From positions 1 through 30,905 of the IMG/VR virus record IMGVR_UViG_3300020193_001932: a DNA stretch of 30,905 nucleotides; one strand, given 5' to 3'. Below, piece by piece: positions 1 to 6,805 of the stretch. Source of the DNA: a virus. The notes beneath the pieces are model-generated. The model was given only the letters and a program-made list of their open reading frames with translations, had not been told where the DNA came from and made no database searches. Position numbers and translations under genes: made by a program. Positions within the stretch are counted from its first letter, which is position 1. Each line of letters starts with the position of its first letter.

Positions 1-853
1 CCATCACAATATCTTTGGCAGCTTTAATATTGATGTTTTGAGATGATGTAATATTGCAATCACCTGCCACGTAAATTTGCTTATCGGCTAATACGAACTC
101 ATAACCAGCTCCGCTTGTTTTCACCACTACTGTGCCATCGTTGTGCATTTCGATAAAACTTCCAGATCGGTGATAGAAATGAATCCTCTCTGCTCCTGGA
201 GTATCATCATATTCAAATAAATGCCCCGATTCCGTTTCAATTACCTTATTATAAGGATATTTGGCATAATAAGGAGTTGGAGGTTCATCGAATGTTCGCA
301 CATAGGTTGTTGGTGCATTTTTGACCACAGAGTCTTTTTTAGCTTGAACGATAGTCTCTTTAATCTGCTCATTTCTAGCCACACGACTGATTGTTGGTTC
401 ATTGATTACATTTGGGTATCGTTGAGCGTTGGGAAATTCGATAATTTTGACTCCCACACCCGAAGTAGATTGTAATTTTTGAGGTGGCCTTGGAGATTCT
501 TTTAATTCAGAATCAGTTCGTGGATCTGAAAACCCCACAGTCTTATCTAATAATCGATCAGGAATGCCAGGCAAAATTCCCATCATCACAGGATGTTGAG
601 CGTTAGGTCCATCTAAATAAAAACCCATCACATAGTCGCCCTCTTTAAACATTAACATAGATGAATCAGTGAGTGGCATCAATGGATGCGCCCAAGGCAA
701 TTCAACTGTAGGAATCAAAGACTTGTCCGCTGTGTGCGCACCAGCAATGCGAACACGACACCGACCCAGTTTGAGTGGATCAAAACGATCCTCTACCACT
801 CCAACCCACCACACAAACCCATCATATCCCATGTAATTTGATTCTTGTAACAT
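1..853 (-). CDS. 5: Baseplate central spike/hub protein gp5-like (C-terminus off window)
   Basis: Partial gene; the start is inside the window and the C-terminus lies beyond the left edge. The N-terminus (WWVGVVEDRFDPLKLGRCRV, about residues 15-34) matches the OB-fold opening of T4 gp5, the spike that sits under the tail tube. Residues about 210-245 (ETESGHLFEYDD, then IHFYHRSGSFIEMHNDG) match the start of the gp5/VgrG beta-helix needle. The region between (about 110-200) is a low-complexity linker. T4 gp5 carries a lysozyme domain of roughly 150 residues there, and I see none. The ATG overlaps the gp27 stop as TAATG, so the two are translationally coupled. A lysozyme fused further downstream cannot be excluded because the end is missing. 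Confidence 0.9.
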   Translation of the reverse strand, partial: MLQESNYMGYDGFVWWVGVVEDRFDPLKLGRCRVRIAGAHTADKSLIPTVELPWAHPLMPLTDSSMLMFKEGDYVMGFYLDGPNAQHPVMMGILPGIPDRLLDKTVGFSDPRTDSELKESPRPPQKLQSTSGVGVKIIEFPNAQRYPNVINEPTISRVARNEQIKETIVQAKKDSVVKNAPTTYVRTFDEPPTPYYAKYPYNKVIETESGHLFEYDDTPGAERIHFYHRSGSFIEMHNDGTVVVKTSGAGYEFVLADKQIYVAGDCNITSSQNINIKAAKDIVM

Positions 854-2217
854 TAGATACTTATTGCAGCTTTAATTAGTTGAGAAGTATTAAGTGTCTG
901 TGGATAAGAAACTGCAGTTGATTCCTTTGCCAATTCCAAATAACACATATGACTTTGACGATTAAGCGAATGACGAAGAGCGGCGATAAAGTATTTACCA
1001 CTATACAATTTATCAAGTGGCTTTTCTGTTTTATCAGGCATGATAAGCGATGGAAATTTTGCGTTTAAAACTTGTCCTACACGAAACTCTGTATCGCCAG
1101 GCATAGAAATATTAACGCGAGAAGAATGAAGCAACGACAAATACATATTACGTTGAATAAGCCACTGTTCAACTTTATTTGGAAGTGCCACTCCACTGAG
1201 ACCTCCATATTTCAAGTTATCATGTCCCAAGGTCGTTGGATACATTCTCAAAAGAGAATTAAATTCACCTTCAAGAGTTGTGCCACGTCTCGTCATAAGA
1301 TTACTAGTCATATTTTTATCATTTAGATGTTTGGTTTTCTTGAACATTTCCGACGAACTGAGATTCATGGATCCTATTCGCTGACGAACAGGATCAATTG
1401 TAATCACAGATCCGGAATACATTCCAGAAGAAATATTTTGAATAATGTCAAATCCGCATGGCATTTCCCATTCATACAACGTTTTTCCAGAAGTCTCTAG
1501 ATCAGGTTCTGATTTATCTGTTTCAAATCCTAAATTTCTCGGTGATACTAATACATCTCTAATAGGTGTTCCCTGGCTCAAGAGTTCCAGTGGCGTAAAA
1601 TGAAATCCATCACGATCTTCAAAAAAAACATAAGATGGACTCGAATAGATAGAATGTATTGCCATTCGGCTCAACCAATTAATCGCAAAAAATGGATTCC
1701 AATTTGGAATAACAATAGAATGAGTGCCTACTGTTGGATGTATTTGAGATGTTGGAATTTTTTTTGAATCAATTTTTAAATAATTACGAGCAATATCACG
1801 AACAATACTATCAATGGTTTTACTCTGATACGTTTTTGATACGCGACTCAATTCATTAATAAGTAATTCTTCAGAGCAAAAATGAAGAACAAACATTTCA
1901 TTCTGTGCGTTGATACGCTTTCTATCTGTTAATTTATAAATGCGAAAGATTTTTGAATATTTTTGAGAACTTGATGGTTTTTCAAATTCCACACTGAAAT
2001 ATTCAAATCCTGTGATAGGCGATTTATTAATTAAATCATTCGAATCATGTAAAATAATATTGCCAGTAATTACCGGGCTCAATATGTCTTCATAAATATT
2101 AATTTCATCCAAAATCAATCGAACATCTATCACAGCGCCAGTACTACTAATAATACTTGCCGCAACGAGACGATAATCAGTCGCTAATTGAACGCCTTCT
2201 TCTGGAGGTTGCGCCAT
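853..2217 (-). CDS. 27: Baseplate hub subunit, gp27-like
   Basis: 454 aa. It is the probable trimeric ring that carries the gp5 spike at the end of the tail tube. It resembles the hub proteins of T4-like cyanophages: a beta-rich N-terminus (IDVRLILDEINIYEDILSP), then MFVLHFCSEELLINE and VSKTYQSKTIDSIVRDI, and a middle segment with NPFFAINWLSRMA and VFFEDRDGFHFTPLE, the typical tail-hub fold pattern. T4 gp27 is shorter (about 390 aa). It lies between gp53 and gp5 in one operon, six bases after gp53, and ends in a TAATG overlap with gp5. No clear Shine-Dalgarno sequence precedes the ATG, so coupling to gp53 is likely. Assignment is by remembered family pattern and gene order. Confidence 0.8.
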   Translation of the reverse strand: MAQPPEEGVQLATDYRLVAASIISSTGAVIDVRLILDEINIYEDILSPVITGNIILHDSNDLINKSPITGFEYFSVEFEKPSSSQKYSKIFRIYKLTDRKRINAQNEMFVLHFCSEELLINELSRVSKTYQSKTIDSIVRDIARNYLKIDSKKIPTSQIHPTVGTHSIVIPNWNPFFAINWLSRMAIHSIYSSPSYVFFEDRDGFHFTPLELLSQGTPIRDVLVSPRNLGFETDKSEPDLETSGKTLYEWEMPCGFDIIQNISSGMYSGSVITIDPVRQRIGSMNLSSSEMFKKTKHLNDKNMTSNLMTRRGTTLEGEFNSLLRMYPTTLGHDNLKYGGLSGVALPNKVEQWLIQRNMYLSLLHSSRVNISMPGDTEFRVGQVLNAKFPSLIMPDKTEKPLDKLYSGKYFIAALRHSLNRQSHMCYLELAKESTAVSYPQTLNTSQLIKAAISI

Positions 2218-2223
2218 AATATA

Positions 2224-2841
2224 CTATATGGAAAGGTTTGCAAGTTCTGTCTTAGCTAATGAAAGATAGTCAGGTTTTAAAAGTCGAATGTTGCGTTTGC
2301 TCTCATTCAGTGTTTCTTCGTAAGCATAACTCGATACGCTTGCGCGAGTGGTTGTAACAGTAACAGTAGATCCATTAGAGAATGCAAAAGATTGGGGCAC
2401 AACTGAGGACAACGAATTATAGGTAGTCAGATCAATAATATAAGTCGCTGATGTTGAATTACCCACACTGTTCACCTTTGATATCGTTTTTGTGTAATGA
2501 TGAATTTGATTTTTGGCTGCTGCTATCGATCCATATTGATTGATAATATATGATTGAAAATTTTGATAAGTTTTTGGCCAGTCAATAATGGGGTCTATAA
2601 TATTGTTGAAGAGAGTCACCACCCAATAATAGTCCACACTTCCATACAATTTATCTGCAATAATTTCTGGCAAATCACTCTCTTTAACACTATATGGATA
2701 AAACAATCTAGCGTTTTCACTAATAGTTTCACGAAAACTAACTCGGCGAAAAATATTCGTGCGCAAATCAGGAACTTCCGTAGCTGACGGATCCAATGAA
2801 TATGTCATGATGGGAAAATTACTGAAATATCGAATAGACAT
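2224..2841 (-). CDS. 53: Baseplate wedge subunit gp53
   Basis: 205 aa, close to T4 gp53 (about 196 aa). The N-terminal half is diagnostic: RYFSNFP, then DLRTNIFRRVSF, the segment with YPYSVKESDLPEIIADKLYG and the phrase YYWVVTLFNNIIDPIIDWP, typical of gp53 where wedge meets hub. The C-terminal part (about 110-205) is Ser/Thr-rich and diverged. Its ATG overlaps the stop of gp48 as TAATG, and gp27 follows after six bases, so it is the second gene of a four-gene baseplate operon. Known role: last wedge component, required for wedges to associate around the hub. Confidence 0.88.
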   Translation of the reverse strand: MSIRYFSNFPIMTYSLDPSATEVPDLRTNIFRRVSFRETISENARLFYPYSVKESDLPEIIADKLYGSVDYYWVVTLFNNIIDPIIDWPKTYQNFQSYIINQYGSIAAAKNQIHHYTKTISKVNSVGNSTSATYIIDLTTYNSLSSVVPQSFAFSNGSTVTVTTTRASVSSYAYEETLNESKRNIRLLKPDYLSLAKTELANLSI

Positions 2842-3878
2842 TAGAAGCCTTGCTCCACATCTTCTTTAGTGATATAGGATGTCTCTTTAAAATTCAATTG
2901 TAATTGAATATTTGTAGGAGTGCCATCTTCAAAAACTGCAAATTTTCCACTTTGTCCATAATTCACAGTCACGTTATCGAGGACGCATTGAGACTTAATT
3001 TTTCCTAATTGCCAAATCTCCCCCGTGCTACCATCACCCATACGCCCATAAAATCCAATATCAAATTGAGACGGAGGAATATAATATCTTCCTGCATCAT
3101 TAGATATAAATTCAGGAGCTGAATGAAACTTAAACATTTGAATAATCTCAATAACAGACTCCGCTTCTTTTTTGTTGCGAGGAGCAAAAATAAATTCAAA
3201 TTGAAATTCGCGTAACGTAGGTGATTTGTATAAAACTTCAACTCCAGGATTAAATGCATATCCTGTTGCTTGAACTGCTAAATTTGTTCCTGCATCCCCA
3301 AGTCCTAACCCCGTAGCAACACTTTCCGCTCCGGCTGCCAACGTAGTATTTGCCTTACCAGCAAACAGATTCCCAGCATTGCCGGTCACTGCCTTCATTA
3401 TTCCAGATATCCATGACCTTCCCGTATTGAGAGCTTCCAAAGCCAGACCCGACTTTCCCATGATTTCCTGAACATTAGCCTCGTCCCAACTATTTTTAAA
3501 ATTCCAATTCAACGTATCTGGCATATATAAAAGTATACTTTGCTTCGTTCCAACAACTTGAGGTCTAAAGAATTGCGAGACCTGCCATCCCGCACCCTCA
3601 CGGTTGACATTCCCAGCTTCGCGTGTTTTCCATATGGCATCCTGTTGATCTTTCATTGTCCTAAATTGGTCTGAATCTCCAAAACTTAATTTTTCAGCAT
3701 ACTTACTGCGCATACTCATTAAAACATTAAACTTCATCCAGTACGAAAAACGTTTATTACTATCAACATCAAGTGGATATCTGAGTTGGCTATACTTAAA
3801 CTTACTTTCTTCTAAAGCACTCAGTGCCCCTGTTCCCTTTTGAGCAAACAGCGGATTAATTGGATTGGGTTCAGCCAT
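2841..3878 (-). CDS. 48: Baseplate tail-tube-associated protein gp48
   Basis: 345 aa from the chosen start MAEPNPINPLF. This ATG is preceded by AAGGA at good distance, while the longer frame back to 3977 would run through the divergent gp4 gene. The C-terminal half is characteristic of T4-like gp48: GVEVLYKSPTLREFQFEF, FAPRNKKEAESVIEIIQMFK, FHSAPEF, and a final beta strand with LQLNFKETSYITKEDV. Gp48 caps the baseplate hub and nucleates the tail tube with gp54. The middle (about 160-215) is Gly/Ala-rich with little order. It is the first gene of the operon gp48-gp53-gp27-gp5, with a T4-late-type promoter box just upstream. Confidence 0.82.
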   Translation of the reverse strand: MAEPNPINPLFAQKGTGALSALEESKFKYSQLRYPLDVDSNKRFSYWMKFNVLMSMRSKYAEKLSFGDSDQFRTMKDQQDAIWKTREAGNVNREGAGWQVSQFFRPQVVGTKQSILLYMPDTLNWNFKNSWDEANVQEIMGKSGLALEALNTGRSWISGIMKAVTGNAGNLFAGKANTTLAAGAESVATGLGLGDAGTNLAVQATGYAFNPGVEVLYKSPTLREFQFEFIFAPRNKKEAESVIEIIQMFKFHSAPEFISNDAGRYYIPPSQFDIGFYGRMGDGSTGEIWQLGKIKSQCVLDNVTVNYGQSGKFAVFEDGTPTNIQLQLNFKETSYITKEDVEQGF

Positions 3879-3891
3879 TGTAGAGTCCTTG

Positions 3892-3900
3892 TAATAAATA
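3892..3900 (+). promoter_or_regulatory. Possible late promoter for gp4
   Basis: TAATAAATA on the plus strand, one change from the T4 late box, 17 bases before the gp4 ATG. With the minus-strand box at 3911-3918 it would make a compact divergent late promoter pair inside a 39-base gap. The match is imperfect. Confidence 0.35.
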
Positions 3901-3910
3901 CAACTGAGAT

Positions 3911-3918
3911 TATTTATA
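3911..3918 (-). promoter_or_regulatory. T4-type late promoter box for the gp48 operon
   Basis: On the minus strand this reads TATAAATA, the exact T4 late-promoter -10 element recognised by gp55-RNA polymerase. It lies 32 bases before the gp48 ATG, so a start about 6-7 bases downstream would give a leader of about 25 nt containing the AAGGA ribosome binding site. A gp33 late coactivator gene in the same window supports use of this system. An AT-rich match of eight bases can arise by chance. Confidence 0.6.
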
Positions 3919-4349
3919 TGACCTATCGTGGTAAATTCGTCCCCAAGCACCCTCAAAAGTATCGAGGAAACCCCCATCAGATCATCTATCGATCATCTTG
4001 GGAACAGCAAGTCATGCGTCAACTGGATCTGCATCCCCAGGTAGAGTGGTGGGCATCAGAAGAACTACCCATCAAATATGTCTCACCTGTTGACCACTGT
4101 GTGCATCGGTACTTTCCCGACTTCATCGTCAAGGTGAAGAAGCAAGATGGGTCCAATGTTACCTATATTCTAGAGGTCAAACCCCTCGCTCAGACCACCC
4201 TACGGACCCCCAAACGACAGACGCAAAAGTTTCTACAGGAAGTCAAGACATATGCAGTCAACCAAGCAAAGTGGCAGGCAGCCGAAGAGTTTTGTAAGGA
4301 CCATGGTTGGGAATTCAAAATAATCACTGAAAATGACCTCGGGCTCTAA
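3918..4349 (+). CDS. 4: Head completion nuclease gp4
   Basis: 143 aa from MTYRGKFVPKHPQKYRGN, close to T4 gp4 (about 150 aa), which begins almost identically. Signature stretches are IIYRSSWEQQVMRQLD, EWWASEELPIKYVSPVD, HRYFPDFIVKV and YILEVKPL. Together they give the PD-(D/E)XK-like core: E of SSWE, D of YFPDF, then EVK with the catalytic lysine. In T4 the protein completes the filled head before tail joining. An in-frame extension back to 3840 is rejected because it would overlap gp48 and lacks family similarity. The ribosome binding site is weak (GAG). It is divergent from gp48. Confidence 0.92.
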   Translation: MTYRGKFVPKHPQKYRGNPHQIIYRSSWEQQVMRQLDLHPQVEWWASEELPIKYVSPVDHCVHRYFPDFIVKVKKQDGSNVTYILEVKPLAQTTLRTPKRQTQKFLQEVKTYAVNQAKWQAAEEFCKDHGWEFKIITENDLGL

Positions 4350-4360
4350 TAAATACTTCT

Positions 4361-4942
4361 ATGGTTCAAACACTACTTCAGCGACTTGATGCGTCCCTAA
4401 AAAAAGAGGGATTGACTCCAGGCACTCGTAAAGCACAAGCATGGCTGTTACAAAAAACCAAGAATCTCAAACCAAGCCGTCAAGCCTTTCTAAAAGATCG
4501 CGAACAACAACGAAACAAAACGATTGTAGGCAGAATGTACCATTTCTTCTATGATCCCAAACTCAAAGAGACGTTGCCATACTATGATCGGTTTCCACTT
4601 GTTATTCCTATTAAGCAGTACTCAGATGGGTTTCTGGGGCTTAATCTACACTATCTTTCACCCAAAAGGCGAGTTCGTCTACTAAATAAACTGAGTGCAT
4701 ATTTAACCAATGATCAATATGATGAAAAGACACGGTTTCGGTTATCTTATGATATCCTTCAACGAGCAACCAATATTCCTGAGTTTGAACCCTGTCTGAA
4801 ACGATATCTGTATCCTCATGTGGAGTCACGCTTTCTAGAAATTCCTGCTGAAGAATGGGATATCGCGTGTTTGTTGCCAACTGAACAGTTTGCCAAAAAG
4901 AGCAAAGACTTTGTACATCAAGAATCGGTGAGGAGTATCTAA
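4361..4942 (+). CDS. Conserved T4-like phage protein, function unknown
   Basis: 193 aa. I recognise the segment at about residues 57-100 (GRMYHFFYDPK, LPYYDRFPLVIPI, DGFLGLNLHYL) as a signature recurring in uncharacterised proteins of T4-like marine and freshwater phages, usually in the head/tail gene block. I cannot assign a function. The N-terminus (about 1-55) is basic and helical, with many Lys and Arg, compatible with nucleic-acid or virion contact. It starts 11 bases after gp4 and its stop overlaps the next ATG as TAATG, so it is translated with the tube-fold protein. A head-to-tail completion role is possible from position alone; I see no similarity to T4 gp2 or gp3. Confidence 0.75.
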   Translation: MVQTLLQRLDASLKKEGLTPGTRKAQAWLLQKTKNLKPSRQAFLKDREQQRNKTIVGRMYHFFYDPKLKETLPYYDRFPLVIPIKQYSDGFLGLNLHYLSPKRRVRLLNKLSAYLTNDQYDEKTRFRLSYDILQRATNIPEFEPCLKRYLYPHVESRFLEIPAEEWDIACLLPTEQFAKKSKDFVHQESVRSI

Positions 4943-5877
4943 TGCCTGGAAATATTAGTGAATTTTTAGCAGATATTCGAGAACGCGGAATAGCGAAAAC
5001 CAGTCATTTTGATGTACAATTAACTCCACCTGTGGTTGTTATCGAGCCTGATTCAACAGGCATCGCACCACTTTTAACACTTCGATGCGAGTCAGCTGAA
5101 TTGCCTGGAAGACAGATTGGCACAACAGATAATAGAATCTATGGACCAATCTATAAAACACCCTATGACTCCATCTATGCTGAGACCACGTTCACCTTCG
5201 TAGACACAGCAGAAATGGATATTCGTAAATTTTTTGAAAGATGGATGAATCAAATCTTTGATTCTGAAACCAATACAATACATTATATTGATGATATCGT
5301 AACTGATATTTTCGTAAGACAGTATGATGTCAGTGGTACCACCGAATCTCTCAATACTATTCTTCAGTTTCAATTATTTCGGGCATTTCCAACTAACATA
5401 AATCAATTAACTACATCGTGGGGTGATGATGCACCCCACAAACTAAATGTAACATTCTTCTATGAATATTATATTATTGATGAAAAGAAAATGCAAACAA
5501 ATTTTGCGACAGTTAATGATTTAACAGATCCGACTCAATCCCCAGCTTTTTATGAAGCGACACCCAAATCACTTGAAGATTTAGAAGATACAACTAGAAA
5601 TTTTCGAGAAATTGCAAGAATAGCGGAAATTGAAAAAGAATTACCTGGATACTCAACTAAAACTCAAGCCACGAATCCACCTAGTTCTCCACCAGGCACT
5701 GGTGGAGCTGGCACTGATAGTGGAGAAAGGGCGGAATTGCAACGTGCAGGAGAAGTTTTGAGGCTCGCCAAACAATCCAATGCCGACACCCGCCGTCTCA
5801 TACAGAAGATTAATGAGGAGAATGAAATGCTCAAGCGAAAAGTTAAAGGAATACTTCCTGGGTCCACATCAATATGA
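4942..5877 (+). CDS. Tail-tube-fold protein, gp54/gp19-like
   Basis: 311 aa. Residues about 1-190 look like the tail-tube beta-barrel of the gp19/gp54/Hcp superfamily: FDVQLTPPVV, LRCESAELPGRQIGTTDNR, IYGPIYKTPYDSIYAETTFT, then FFERWMNQIF and a late strand with LNVTFFYEYYII. The last 120 residues are an extension: an acidic helical segment, a Pro/Gly linker (PPSSPPGTGGAG) and a coiled-coil end. A plain tube subunit is usually nearer 160-200 aa, so the extension and the place beside gp26 favour the tube initiator gp54. A gp19-type tube protein is the alternative. It is coupled to the upstream gene by TAATG, and gp26 follows after eight bases. Confidence 0.7.
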   Translation: MPGNISEFLADIRERGIAKTSHFDVQLTPPVVVIEPDSTGIAPLLTLRCESAELPGRQIGTTDNRIYGPIYKTPYDSIYAETTFTFVDTAEMDIRKFFERWMNQIFDSETNTIHYIDDIVTDIFVRQYDVSGTTESLNTILQFQLFRAFPTNINQLTTSWGDDAPHKLNVTFFYEYYIIDEKKMQTNFATVNDLTDPTQSPAFYEATPKSLEDLEDTTRNFREIARIAEIEKELPGYSTKTQATNPPSSPPGTGGAGTDSGERAELQRAGEVLRLAKQSNADTRRLIQKINEENEMLKRKVKGILPGSTSI

Positions 5878-5885
5878 GGTGAATT

Positions 5886-6620
5886 ATGGCATTACCAAAG
5901 ATAGATGTACCGATATATGAGACGGTGTTGCCGTCTGGCACACGCGTACAATATCGTTCATTTCTAGTCAAAGAAGAAAAGTTGTTTTTGATGGCTGCAC
6001 ACTCAGATGATTCAGAAACAATTATCTCAAATATTAAACAAGTCTTATCTAATTGTCTTATTAGTGGTCCGACGATTGATGAATTACCTATTTTTGATAT
6101 AGAATATTTGTTATTGCAAATTCGGGCACGATCTATTGGAGAAATAATCAATCTTCGTTATAAGTGTAACGCAACAATCACTAAAGATGATGGTACACAG
6201 GCAACATGTGGAACCAAATCCGATTATGAGATCAATCTTGTTAATTTTACTCCAACAACATTTCCCGATCACACAAAAACAATTATGTTGACAAACACAA
6301 TTGGAGTGGTGATGCAGTATCCTTTGTTTTCAAAATTTTCCAAGGCTTTGATTGAAAACTTCACTGCGGATGATGCCATTGATATTATTCTTAGTTGTAT
6401 TGAAAGTGTGTTTGATGAGCAAAGTGTGCATTATATTAAAGACATTTCTAAACAGGAATTATTAGAGTTTATTGAATCATTGTCTCCACAACAACTTAAA
6501 AAACTTGATCATTTCTTTAATACATTACCAAAAAATACTTTGACTGTTAATTTTGTCTGCCCATCGTGTAAACATCAGGAAATTATTGAGGCTAAGGGAA
6601 TTGAAAGTTTTTTCGTCTAA
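5886..6620 (+). CDS. 26: Baseplate hub subunit/assembly protein gp26-like
   Basis: 244 aa. The N-terminus (PIYETVLPSGTRVQYRSFLV, KEEKLFLMAA) and the following LPIFDIEYLLLQIRARSIGE match the T4 baseplate gp26 family. Four cysteines in two places, C94/C108 and C225/C228 (FVCPSCKH), could form one zinc site. The start follows GAGGTG at good distance. The frame ends with Phe-Phe-Val-stop inside a T TTT TTC heptamer, and the downstream ORF lies in the -1 frame, so a fraction of ribosomes probably makes a 305-aa fusion. Its place before the tape measure fits a hub assembly role. Confidence 0.83.
   Translation: MALPKIDVPIYETVLPSGTRVQYRSFLVKEEKLFLMAAHSDDSETIISNIKQVLSNCLISGPTIDELPIFDIEYLLLQIRARSIGEIINLRYKCNATITKDDGTQATCGTKSDYEINLVNFTPTTFPDHTKTIMLTNTIGVVMQYPLFSKFSKALIENFTADDAIDIILSCIESVFDEQSVHYIKDISKQELLEFIESLSPQQLKKLDHFFNTLPKNTLTVNFVCPSCKHQEIIEAKGIESFFV
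6594..6614 (+). promoter_or_regulatory. Candidate programmed -1 frameshift site at end of gp26
   Basis: The heptamer T TTT TTC (6608-6614) is in the correct zero-frame phase for -1 slippage and lies three codons before the gp26 stop at 6618-6620. AAGGGA (6594-6599) lies 8 nt upstream of the heptamer, the position at which a Shine-Dalgarno-like sequence stimulates -1 frameshifting in E. coli dnaX. A weak downstream hairpin is possible (GAAAA/TTTTC at about 6642-6654). The -1 frame stays open from here to the stop at 6800. Confidence 0.65.
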
Positions 6621-6802
6621 TCTTTCGTTATGATACATTGGAAAACTATTTTCGAACAAACTTCGCTATGGCTCAACACCATGGATATTCTATTCAGGAA
6701 TTAGAAAATATGTTGCCATGGGAACGTTTAATCTATATTACTATGGTTAACCAATACGTGAAAGAAGAAAATGAAAGACTAGAACTCAGAAAAAAGAGAT
6801 AG
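6614..6802 (+). CDS. -1 frame extension of gp26, or separate small hub-assembly protein
   Basis: This open frame lies -1 to gp26. Read from the slippery site it adds 62 residues to gp26 (243 + 62 = 305 aa). The sequence is coding-like from its beginning (RYDTLENYFRTNFAMAQHH, then YSIQELENMLPWERLIYI and a charged tail rich in Glu and Lys). I recall similar small proteins after gp26 in T4-like marine phages. The first in-frame ATG is at 6668, which would give only 44 aa, has no ribosome binding site, and would drop the conserved-looking segment before it. Frameshifting from gp26 therefore explains the arrangement better than independent initiation. Known parallels are the gpG/gpGT tail assembly chaperones of other tailed phages; T4 itself is not known to do this. 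Confidence 0.65.
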   Translation, partial: RLIFRYDTLENYFRTNFAMAQHHGYSIQELENMLPWERLIYITMVNQYVKEENERLELRKKR

Positions 6803-6805
6803 AAT

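Noticed and set aside
4347-4355. TAATAAATA as a late promoter for the gene at 4361
   Set aside because: It is only five bases before the ATG, so transcription would start at or after the start codon; it includes the gp4 stop codon. The same problem applies to CATAAATA at 24867-24874.
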